The position numbers and the translations under genes are program-made. DNA of 64,000 nucleotides from contig NW_027096036.1 in the NCBI RefSeq assembly GCF_040115645.1, positions 310,001 through 374,000 on the forward strand, in the 5' to 3' direction. Below, piece after piece: positions 1 to 10,384 of the stretch (position 1 is the stretch's first letter; every line of letters begins with the position of its first letter). The notes beneath the pieces are model-generated. The model saw nothing but the letters and a program-made list of their open reading frames with translations. It did not search any database and had not been told where the DNA came from. The DNA is from Euwallacea fornicatus. Taxonomy: Eukaryota; Arthropoda; Insecta; Coleoptera; Curculionidae.

Positions 1-38
1 TAGTACTTTATGTGCTCAAACACGCAATTTTTGTGACT

Positions 39-53
39 TTTCAAAATTTGAAA
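39..53. repeat. Conserved 7-1-7 dyad, present in nearly every monomer (representative)
   Basis: TTTCAAA, one central base and TTTGAAA form a perfect inverted repeat at monomer positions 39-53. The central base (46) is A, C or T in different classes, so it varies freely while the arms are kept. Classes with G53 or T53 lose only the outermost pair and keep a 6-1-6 dyad. The 2-bp deletion in class s also leaves a 6-1-6 dyad. Dyad symmetries have been proposed to matter in centromeric satellites that lack CENP-B boxes; a function here is inference. Confidence 0.8.
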
Positions 54-111
54 CTCGATAACTTCGGCAAATGTGGACCAAATTTGTTAAACAAAGTGTC
101 AAATTAATCAG

Positions 112-120
112 CTCGACGAG
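112..120. repeat. Short 4-1-4 dyad CTCG-A-CGAG in most monomers (representative)
   Basis: CTCG, A and CGAG at monomer positions 112-120 form a short inverted repeat that contains two CpG sites and sits directly before a BglII site in end-1, end-5 and end-6 monomers. End 2' (A115) and the T117 variant found in class d3 each break one arm pair. It is short enough to be chance and is listed because it covers two diagnostic sites. Confidence 0.5.
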
Positions 121-724
121 ATCTTTAACATGACACAACACATCAGAATTGCATCTTGTTGAACTTCCAAGAAAAATAGTACTTTATGTGCTCAAACACG
201 CAACTTTTGTGACTTTTCAAAATTTGAAACTCGATAACTTCGGCAAATGAGCACCAAATTCCTTAAAGAAAGTGTCAAATTAATCAGCTCGACGAGATCT
301 TTAACATGACACAACACATCAGAATTGCATCTTGTTGAACTTCCAAGACAAATAGTACTTTATGTGCTCAAACACGCAATTTTTGTGACTTTTCAAAATT
401 TGAAACTCGATAACTTCGGCAAATGTGGACCAAATTTGTTAAACAAAGTGTCAAATTAATCAGCTCGACGAGATCTTTAACATGACACAACACATCAGAA
501 TTGCATCTTGTTGAACTTCCAAGAAAAATAGTACTTTATGTGCTCAAACACACAACTTTTGTGACTTTTCAAATTTTGAAGCTCGATAACATCGGCAAAT
601 GAGGACCAAATTTGTTAAACAAAGTGTGAAATTAATCAGCTCGACGAGATTTTAAAGATGTCACAACACATCAGAATTGCATCTTGTTGAACTTCCAAGA
701 AAAATAGTACTTTATGTGCTCAAA

Positions 725-739
725 CACACAACTTGTGTG
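725..739. repeat. Perfect 7-1-7 dyad specific to class-c monomers (representative)
   Basis: CACACAA, C and TTGTGTG at monomer positions 21-35 form a perfect inverted repeat, shown here in monomer 5. It lies 3 bp before the conserved dyad at positions 39-53, with 18 bp between the two centres. By hand I count about 73 monomers carrying the perfect form (classes c, c2, c3 and most f). Class b has mismatches at pairs 24/32 and 25/31; class e has one. The form is spread over domains 1, 2 and 4 and almost absent from domain 5. Confidence 0.8.
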
Positions 740-3700
740 ACTTTTCAAACTTTGAAACTCGATAACTTCGGCAAATGAGCACCAAATTCCTTAAACAAAG
801 TGTCAGATTAATCAGCTCGACGAGATCTTTAACATGACCCAACACATCATGCTTGCATCTTGTTGAACTTCCAAGAAAAATAGTACTTTATGTGCTCAAA
901 CACACAACTTGTGTGACTTTTCAAACTTTGAAACTCGATAACTTCGGCAAATGAGCACCAAATTCCTTAAACAAAGTGTCAGATTAATCAGCTCGACGAG
1001 ATTTTCAAGATGTCACAACACATCAGAATTGCATCTTGTTGAACTTCCAAGAAAAATAGTACTTTATGTGCTCAAACACGCAACTTTTTTGACTTTTCAA
1101 ACTTTGAAGCTCGATAACTTCGGCAAATGAGGACCAAATTTGTTAAACGAAGTGTCAAATTAATCAGCTCGACGAGATCTTTAACATGACACAACACATC
1201 AGAATCGCATCTTGTTGAACTTCCAAGAAAAATAGTACTTTATGTGCTCAAACACGCAACTTTTGTGACTTTTCAAAATTTGAAACTCGATAACTTCGGC
1301 AAATGAGGACCAAATTTGTTAAACAGAGTGTCAAATTAATCAGCTCGACGAGATTTTGAAGATGTCACAACACATCAGAATTGCATCTTGTTGAACTTCC
1401 AAGAAAAATAGTACTTTATGTGCTCAAACACACAACTTGTGTGACTTTTCAAACTTTGAAACTCGATAACTTCGGCAAATGAGCACCAAATTCCTTAAAC
1501 AAAGTGTCAGATTAATCAGCTCGACGAGATCTTTAACATGACACAACACATCAGAATTGCATCTTGTTGAACTTCCAAGAAAAATAGTACTTTATGTGCT
1601 CAAACACGCAACTTTTGTGACTTTTCAAAATTTGAAACTCGATAACTTCGGCAAATGTGGACCAAATTTGTTAAACAAAGTGTCAAATTAATCAGCTCGA
1701 CGAGATCTTTAACATGACACAACACATCAGAATTGCATCTTGTTGAACTTCCAAGAAAAATAGTACTTTATGTGCTCAAACACGCAACTTTTGTGACTTT
1801 TCAAAATTTGAAACTCGATAACTTCGGCAAATGAGCACCAAATTCCTTAAACAAAGTGTCAGATTAATCAGCTCGACGAGATTTTGAAGATGTCACAACA
1901 CATCAGAATTGCATCTTGTTGAACTTCCAAGAAAAATAGTACTTTATGTGCTCAAACACGCAACTTTTTTGACTTTTCAAAATTTGAAACTCGATAACTT
2001 CGGCAAATGAGGACCAAATTTGTTAAACGAAGTGTCAAATTAATCAGCTCGACGAGATCTTTAACATGACACAACACATCAGAATTGCATCTTGTTGAAC
2101 TTCCAAGAAAAATAGTACTTTATGTGCTCAAACACACAACTTGTGTGACTTTTCAAACTTTGAAGCTCGATAACTTCGGCAAATGAGCACCAAATTTGTT
2201 AAACAAAGTGTCAAATTAATCAGCTCGACGAGATCTTTAACATGACACAACACATCAGAATTGCATCTTGTTGAACTTCCAAGAAAAATAGTACTTTATG
2301 TGCTCAAACACGCAACTTTTGTGACTTTTCAAAATTTGAAACTCGATAACTTCGGCAAATGAGGACCAAATTTGTTAAACAGAGTGTCAAATTAATCAGC
2401 TCAACGAGATTTTGAAGATGTCACAACACATCAGAATTGCATCTTGTTGAACTTCCAAGAAAAATAGTACTTTATGTGCTCAAACACGCAATTTTTGTGA
2501 CTTTTCAAAATTTGAAACTCGATAACTTCGGCAAATGAGTACCAAATTCCTTAAAGAAAGTGTCAAATTAATCAGCTCGACGAGATCTTTAACATGACAC
2601 AACACATCAGAATTGCATCTTGTTGAACTTCCAAGAAAAATAGTACTTTATGTGCTCAAACACGCAACTTTTGTGACTTTTCAAAATTTGAAACTCGATA
2701 ACTTCGGCAAATGAGGACCAAATTTGTTAAACAGAGTGTCAAATTAATCAGCTCGACGAGATTTTGAAGATGTCACAACACATCAGAATTGCATCTTGTT
2801 GAACTTCCAAGAAAAATAGTACTTTATGTGCTCAAACACGCAACTTTTGTGACTTTTCAAAATTTGAAACTCGATAACTTCGGCAAATGTGGACCAAATT
2901 TGTTAAACAAAGTGTCAAATTAATCAGCTCGACGAGATCTTTAACATGACACAACACATCAGAATTGCATCTTGTTGAACTTCCAAGAAAAATAGTACTT
3001 TATGTGCTCAAACACACAACTTTTGTGACTTTTCAAACTTTGAAACTCGATAACTTCGGCAAATGAGCACCAAATTCCTTAAACAAAGTGTCAGATTAAT
3101 CAGCTCGACGAGATCTTTAACATGACACAACACATCAGAATTGCATCTTGTTGAACTTCCAAGACAAATAGTACTTTATGTGCTCAAACACACAACTTGT
3201 GTGACTTTTCAAATTTTGAAGCTCGATAACATCGGCAAATGAGGACCAAATTTGTTAAACAAAGTGTGAAATTAATCAGCTCGACGAGATTTTAAAGATG
3301 TCACAACACATCAGAATTGCATCTTGTTGAACTTCCAAGAAAAATAGTACTTTATGTGCTCAAACACACAACTTGTGTGACTTTTCAAACTTTGAAGCTC
3401 GATAACTTCGGCAAATGAGTACCAAATTCCTTAAACAAAGTGTCAAATTAATCAGCTCGACGAGATTTTAAAGATGTCACAACACATCAGAATTGCATCT
3501 TGTTGAACTTCCAAGAAAAATAGTACTTTATGTGCTCAAACACACAACTTGTGTGACTTTTCAAACTTTGAAGCTCGATAACTTCGGCAAATGAGTACCA
3601 AATTCCTTAAACAAAGTGTCAAATTAATCAGCTCGACGAGATTTTAAAGATGTCACAACACATCAGAATTGCATCTTGTTGAACTTCCAAGAAAAATAGT

Positions 3701-4576
3701 ACTTTATGTGCTCAAACACACAACTTTTGTGACTTTTCAAACTTTGAAACTCGATAACTTCGGCAAATGAGCACCAAATTCCTTAAACAAAGTGTCAGAT
3801 TAATCAGCTCGACGAGATCTTTAACATGACACAACACATCAGAATTGCATCTTGTTGAACTTCCAAGACAAATAGTACTTTATGTGCTCAAACACACAAC
3901 TTGTGTGACTTTTCAAATTTTGAAGCTCGATAACATCGGCAAATGAGGACCAAATTTGTTAAACAAAGTGTGAAATTAATCAGCTCGACGAGATTTTAAA
4001 GATGTCACAACACATCAGAATTGCATCTTGTTGAACTTCCAAGAAAAATAGTACTTTATGTGCTCAAACACGCAACTTTTTTGACTTTTCAAACTTTGAA
4101 GCTCGATAACTTCGGCAAATGAGCACCAAATTCCTTAAACAAAGTGTCAGATTAATCAGCTCGACGAGATCTTTAACATGACCCAACACATCATGCTTGC
4201 ATCTTGTTGAACTTCCAAGAAAAATAGTACTTTATGTGCTCAAACACGCAACTTTTTTGACTTTTCAAAATTTGAAACTCGATAACTTCGGCAAATGAGG
4301 ACCAAATTTGTTAAACAAAGTGTCAAATTAATCAGCTCGACGAGATCTTTAACATGACACAACACATCAGAATTGCATCTTGTTGAACTTCCAAGAAAAA
4401 TAGTACTTTATGTGCTCAAACACGCAACTTTTGTGACTTTTCAAAATTTGAAACTCGATAACTTCGGCAAATGAGTACCAAATTCCTTAAAGAAAGTGTC
4501 AAATTAATCAGCTCGACGAGATCTTTAACATGACACAACACATCAGAATTGCATCTTGTTGAACTTCCAAGACAAA

Positions 4577-7500
4577 TAGTACTTTATGTGCTCAAACACG
4601 CAATTTTTGTGACTTTTCAAAATTTGAAACTCGATAACTTCGGCAAATGTGGACCAAATTTGTTAAACAAAGTGTCAAATTAATCAGCTCGACGAGATCT
4701 TTAACATGACACAACACATCAGAATTGCATCTTGTTGAACTTCCAAGAAAAATAGTACTTTATGTGCTCAAACACGCAACTTTTGTGACTTTTCAAAATT
4801 TGAAACTCGATAACTTCGGCAAATGAGCACCAAATTCCTTAAAGAAAGTGTCAAATTAATCAGCTCGACGAGATCTTTAACATGACACAACACATCAGAA
4901 TTGCATCTTGTTGAACTTCCAAGACAAATAGTACTTTATGTGCTCAAACACGCAATTTTTGTGACTTTTCAAAATTTGAAACTCGATAACTTCGGCAAAT
5001 GTGGACCAAATTTGTTAAACAAAGTGTCAAATTAATCAGCTCGACGAGATCTTTAACATGACACAACACATCAGAATTGCATCTTGTTGAACTTCCAAGA
5101 AAAATAGTACTTTATGTGCTCAAACACACAACTTTTGTGACTTTTCAAATTTTGAAGCTCGATAACATCGGCAAATGAGGACCAAATTTGTTAAACAAAG
5201 TGTGAAATTAATCAGCTCGACGAGATTTTAAAGATGTCACAACACATCAGAATTGCATCTTGTTGAACTTCCAAGAAAAATAGTACTTTATGTGCTCAAA
5301 CACACAACTTGTGTGACTTTTCAAACTTTGAAACTCGATAACTTCGGCAAATGAGCACCAAATTCCTTAAACAAAGTGTCAGATTAATCAGCTCGACGAG
5401 ATCTTTAACATGACCCAACACATCATGCTTGCATCTTGTTGAACTTCCAAGAAAAATAGTACTTTATGTGCTCAAACACACAACTTGTGTGACTTTTCAA
5501 ACTTTGAAACTCGATAACTTCGGCAAATGAGCACCAAATTCCTTAAACAAAGTGTCAGATTAATCAGCTCGACGAGATTTTCAAGATGTCACAACACATC
5601 AGAATTGCATCTTGTTGAACTTCCAAGAAAAATAGTACTTTATGTGCTCAAACACGCAACTTTTTTGACTTTTCAAACTTTGAAGCTCGATAACTTCGGC
5701 AAATGAGGACCAAATTTGTTAAACGAAGTGTCAAATTAATCAGCTCGACGAGATCTTTAACATGACACAACACATCAGAATCGCATCTTGTTGAACTTCC
5801 AAGAAAAATAGTACTTTATGTGCTCAAACACGCAACTTTTGTGACTTTTCAAAATTTGAAACTCGATAACTTCGGCAAATGAGGACCAAATTTGTTAAAC
5901 AGAGTGTCAAATTAATCAGCTCGACGAGATTTTGAAGATGTCACAACACATCAGAATTGCATCTTGTTGAACTTCCAAGAAAAATAGTACTTTATGTGCT
6001 CAAACACACAACTTGTGTGACTTTTCAAACTTTGAAACTCGATAACTTCGGCAAATGAGCACCAAATTCCTTAAACAAAGTGTCAGATTAATCAGCTCGA
6101 CGAGATCTTTAACATGACACAACACATCAGAATTGCATCTTGTTGAACTTCCAAGAAAAATAGTACTTTATGTGCTCAAACACGCAACTTTTGTGACTTT
6201 TCAAAATTTGAAACTCGATAACTTCGGCAAATGTGGACCAAATTTGTTAAACAAAGTGTCAAATTAATCAGCTCGACGAGATCTTTAACATGACACAACA
6301 CATCAGAATTGCATCTTGTTGAACTTCCAAGAAAAATAGTACTTTATGTGCTCAAACACGCAACTTTTGTGACTTTTCAAAATTTGAAACTCGATAACTT
6401 CGGCAAATGAGCACCAAATTCCTTAAACAAAGTGTCAGATTAATCAGCTCGACGAGATTTTGAAGATGTCACAACACATCAGAATTGCATCTTGTTGAAC
6501 TTCCAAGAAAAATAGTACTTTATGTGCTCAAACACGCAACTTTTTTGACTTTTCAAAATTTGAAACTCGATAACTTCGGCAAATGAGGACCAAATTTGTT
6601 AAACGAAGTGTCAAATTAATCAGCTCGACGAGATCTTTAACATGACACAACACATCAGAATTGCATCTTGTTGAACTTCCAAGAAAAATAGTACTTTATG
6701 TGCTCAAACACACAACTTGTGTGACTTTTCAAACTTTGAAGCTCGATAACTTCGGCAAATGAGCACCAAATTTGTTAAACAAAGTGTCAAATTAATCAGC
6801 TCGACGAGATCTTTAACATGACACAACACATCAGAATTGCATCTTGTTGAACTTCCAAGAAAAATAGTACTTTATGTGCTCAAACACGCAACTTTTGTGA
6901 CTTTTCAAAATTTGAAACTCGATAACTTCGGCAAATGAGGACCAAATTTGTTAAACAGAGTGTCAAATTAATCAGCTCAACGAGATTTTGAAGATGTCAC
7001 AACACATCAGAATTGCATCTTGTTGAACTTCCAAGAAAAATAGTACTTTATGTGCTCAAACACGCAATTTTTGTGACTTTTCAAAATTTGAAACTCGATA
7101 ACTTCGGCAAATGAGTACCAAATTCCTTAAAGAAAGTGTCAAATTAATCAGCTCGACGAGATCTTTAACATGACACAACACATCAGAATTGCATCTTGTT
7201 GAACTTCCAAGAAAAATAGTACTTTATGTGCTCAAACACGCAACTTTTGTGACTTTTCAAAATTTGAAACTCGATAACTTCGGCAAATGAGGACCAAATT
7301 TGTTAAACAGAGTGTCAAATTAATCAGCTCGACGAGATTTTGAAGATGTCACAACACATCAGAATTGCATCTTGTTGAACTTCCAAGAAAAATAGTACTT
7401 TATGTGCTCAAACACGCAACTTTTGTGACTTTTCAAAATTTGAAACTCGATAACTTCGGCAAATGTGGACCAAATTTGTTAAACAAAGTGTCAAATTAAT

Positions 7501-8448
7501 CAGCTCGACGAGATCTTTAACATGACACAACACATCAGAATTGCATCTTGTTGAACTTCCAAGAAAAATAGTACTTTATGTGCTCAAACACACAACTTTT
7601 GTGACTTTTCAAACTTTGAAACTCGATAACTTCGGCAAATGAGCACCAAATTCCTTAAACAAAGTGTCAGATTAATCAGCTCGACGAGATCTTTAACGTG
7701 ACACAACACATCAGAATTGCATCTTGTTGAACTTCCAAGACAAATAGTACTTTATGTGCTCAAACACACAACTTGTGTGACTTTTCAAATTTTGAAGCTC
7801 GATAACATCGGCAAATGAGGACCAAATTTGTTAAACAAAGTGTGAAATTAATCAGCTCGACGAGATTTTAAAGATGTCACAACACATCAGAATTGCATCT
7901 TGTTGAACTTCCAAGAAAAATAGTACTTTATGTGCTCAAACACACAACTTGTGTGACTTTTCAAACTTTGAAGCTCGATAACTTCGGCAAATGAGTACCA
8001 AATTCCTTAAACAAAGTGTCAAATTAATCAGCTCGACGAGATTTTAAAGATGTCACAACACATCAGAATTGCATCTTGTTGAACTTCCAAGAAAAATAGT
8101 ACTTTATGTGCTCAAACACACAACTTGTGTGACTTTTCAAACTTTGAAGCTCGATAACTTCGGCAAATGAGTACCAAATTCCTTAAACAAAGTGTCAAAT
8201 TAATCAGCTCGACGAGATTTTAAAGATGTCACAACACATCAGAATTGCATCTTGTTGAACTTCCAAGAAAAATAGTACTTTATGTGCTCAAACACACAAC
8301 TTTTGTGACTTTTCAAACTTTGAAACTCGATAACTTCGGCAAATGAGCACCAAATTCCTTAAACAAAGTGTCAGATTAATCAGCTCGACGAGATCTTTAA
8401 CATGACACAACACATCAGAATTGCATCTTGTTGAACTTCCAAGAAAAA
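4577..8448 (+). repeat. 26-monomer HOR, copy 2 (22 monomers)
   Basis: Monomers 27-48 repeat monomers 1-22 in the same order at an offset of exactly 4576 bp. By eye I found only two differences over about 3.87 kb: G130 in monomer 44, and A instead of C at position 173 at the end of monomer 48. After monomer 48 the order departs from copy 1, so the last four monomers of the unit are missing or replaced here. Such low divergence indicates recent amplification, or a duplicated assembly segment. Confidence 0.92.
6689..7920 (+). repeat. 7-monomer block, donor copy of a 13-monomer offset pair
   Basis: Monomers 39-45 (c2CK1, bGR2', aTg1, bGR2, bWK1, eCp1, fGn3) recur as monomers 52-58. The private G130 in monomer 44 is also present in monomer 57 but absent from monomer 18, so this copy rather than copy 1 is the close relative of the downstream block. 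Confidence 0.85.
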
Positions 8449-8976
8449 TAGTACTTTATGTGCTCAAACACGCAACTTTTGTGACTTTTCAAAATTTGAA
8501 ACTCGATAACTTCGGCAAATGTGGACCAAATTTGTTAAACAAAGTGTCAAATTAATCAGCTCGACGAGATCTTTAACATGACACAACACATCAGAATTGC
8601 ATCTTGTTGAACTTCCAAGAAAAATAGTACTTTATGTGCTCAAACACGCAACTTTTGTGACTTTTCAAAATTTGAAACTCGATAACTTCGGCAAATGAGC
8701 ACCAAATTCCTTAAACAAAGTGTCAGATTAATCAGCTCGACGAGATCTTTAACATGACCCAACACATCATGCTTGCATCTTGTTGAACTTCCAAGACAAA
8801 TAGTACTTTATGTGCTCAAACACACAACTTGTGTGACTTTTCAAACTTTGAAGCTCGATAACTTCGGCAAATGATGACCAAATTTGTTAAACAAAGTGTC
8901 AAATTAATCAGCTCGACGAGATCTTTAACATGACACAACACATCAGAATTGCATCTTGTTGAACTTCCAAGAAAAA
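8449..8976 (+). repeat. Irregular linker, monomers 49-51
   Basis: The order is bWK1, bCp5 and a c2-K1 monomer with a unique ATG at positions 74-76 (T75). This replaces the final four monomers of the 26-monomer unit and joins it to the 13-monomer-offset copy that follows. Monomer 51 is the only copy in which I saw this middle codeword. Confidence 0.8.
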
Positions 8977-10208
8977 TAGTACTTTATGTGCTCAAACACA
9001 CAACTTGTGTGACTTTTCAAACTTTGAAGCTCGATAACTTCGGCAAATGAGCACCAAATTTGTTAAACAAAGTGTCAAATTAATCAGCTCGACGAGATCT
9101 TTAACATGACACAACACATCAGAATTGCATCTTGTTGAACTTCCAAGAAAAATAGTACTTTATGTGCTCAAACACGCAACTTTTGTGACTTTTCAAAATT
9201 TGAAACTCGATAACTTCGGCAAATGAGGACCAAATTTGTTAAACAGAGTGTCAAATTAATCAGCTCAACGAGATTTTGAAGATGTCACAACACATCAGAA
9301 TTGCATCTTGTTGAACTTCCAAGAAAAATAGTACTTTATGTGCTCAAACACGCAATTTTTGTGACTTTTCAAAATTTGAAACTCGATAACTTCGGCAAAT
9401 GAGTACCAAATTCCTTAAAGAAAGTGTCAAATTAATCAGCTCGACGAGATCTTTAACATGACACAACACATCAGAATTGCATCTTGTTGAACTTCCAAGA
9501 AAAATAGTACTTTATGTGCTCAAACACGCAACTTTTGTGACTTTTCAAAATTTGAAACTCGATAACTTCGGCAAATGAGGACCAAATTTGTTAAACAGAG
9601 TGTCAAATTAATCAGCTCGACGAGATTTTGAAGATGTCACAACACATCAGAATTGCATCTTGTTGAACTTCCAAGAAAAATAGTACTTTATGTGCTCAAA
9701 CACGCAACTTTTGTGACTTTTCAAAATTTGAAACTCGATAACTTCGGCAAATGTGGACCAAATTTGTTAAACAAAGTGTCAAATTAATCAGCTCGACGAG
9801 ATCTTTAACATGACACAACACATCAGAATTGCATCTTGTTGAACTTCCAAGAAAAATAGTACTTTATGTGCTCAAACACACAACTTTTGTGACTTTTCAA
9901 ACTTTGAAACTCGATAACTTCGGCAAATGAGCACCAAATTCCTTAAACAAAGTGTCAGATTAATCAGCTCGACGAGATCTTTAACGTGACACAACACATC
10001 AGAATTGCATCTTGTTGAACTTCCAAGACAAATAGTACTTTATGTGCTCAAACACACAACTTGTGTGACTTTTCAAATTTTGAAGCTCGATAACATCGGC
10101 AAATGAGGACCAAATTTGTTAAACAAAGTGTGAAATTAATCAGCTCGACGAGATTTTAAAGATGTCACAACACATCAGAATTGCATCTTGTTGAACTTCC
10201 AAGAAAAA
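8977..10208 (+). repeat. 7-monomer block repeated at 2288 bp offset
   Basis: Monomers 52-58 match monomers 39-45, including the shared private G130. The offset of 13 monomers is half of the 26-monomer unit. Monomers 58-60 then continue as f, d, d2, which copies the end of the 26-monomer unit (monomers 23-25). Confidence 0.85.
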
Positions 10209-10384
10209 TAGTACTTTATGTGCTCAAACACGCAACTTTTTTGACTTTTCAAACTTTGAAGCTCGATAACTTCGGCAAATGAGCACCAAATTCCTTAAAC
10301 AAAGTGTCAGATTAATCAGCTCGACGAGATCTTTAACATGACCCAACACATCATGCTTGCATCTTGTTGAACTTCCAAGAAAAA
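10209..10384 (+). repeat. Monomer 59, class dCp5, last domain-1 style monomer of this run
   Basis: This monomer corresponds to monomer 24 of the first HOR copy. It is followed by d2GK1, which is both the next monomer of domain 1 and the first monomer of the domain-2 unit. The domain switch therefore happens at a monomer class shared by both HORs. Confidence 0.75.

Larger units (their letters stand above)
1..176 (+). repeat. Reference monomer (class aWK1) with position map
   Basis: This first monomer defines the numbering used here. Most diagnostic variation falls at positions 24, 28, 31, 33, 46, 53, 63, 74-76, 85-86, 92-94, 100, 102, 115, 117, 123, 126, 129, 133, 135, 146-148 and 173. The start at TAGTACTT is arbitrary; the functional register of the repeat cannot be read from the sequence. 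The same class recurs dozens of times and dominates the right half of the window. Confidence 0.95.
1..4576 (+). repeat. 26-monomer HOR, copy 1
   Basis: Monomers 1-26 in order: aWK1, bCg1, aWK1, fGn3, cCp5, cCp4, dGY1, bGR2, cCp1, bWK1, bCp2, d2GY1, c2CK1, bGR2', aTg1, bGR2, bWK1, eCp1, fGn3, c2Tq3, c2Tq3, eCp1, fGn3, dCp5, d2GK1, bTg1. The next monomer, at 4577, restarts the series. Monomers 2, 18, 22 and 26 carry C173 near the 3' end. Monomer 7 carries a private C at position 150 that recurs in its counterpart one unit later. The left limit is the window edge, so the unit may begin earlier. Monomers 19-23 include an internal echo, f-c2T-c2T-e-f. Confidence 0.93.

Noticed and set aside
28..49. 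TATA-like or promoter-like A/T-rich motifs in each monomer
   Set aside because: The A/T tracts are part of the repeat consensus, lack any associated transcription unit, and are better described as nucleosome or dyad related sequence.
63..77. Resemblance to the mammalian CENP-B box (TTCG, four bases, A, two bases, then a GG pair) at monomer positions 63-77
   Set aside because: Only 7 of 9 core bases match, and only in middle classes G and W with T63. By a simple estimate about 0.5 such matches are expected by chance per monomer on both strands, so it is not evidence of a CENP-B site.
1..8448. Possibility that the near-identical 26-monomer copies are only an assembly artefact
   Set aside because: Not excluded, but the two copies differ at G130 and C173, and G130 is shared with a third block at 8977-10208. 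This argues for real distinct copies; reads are needed to settle it.
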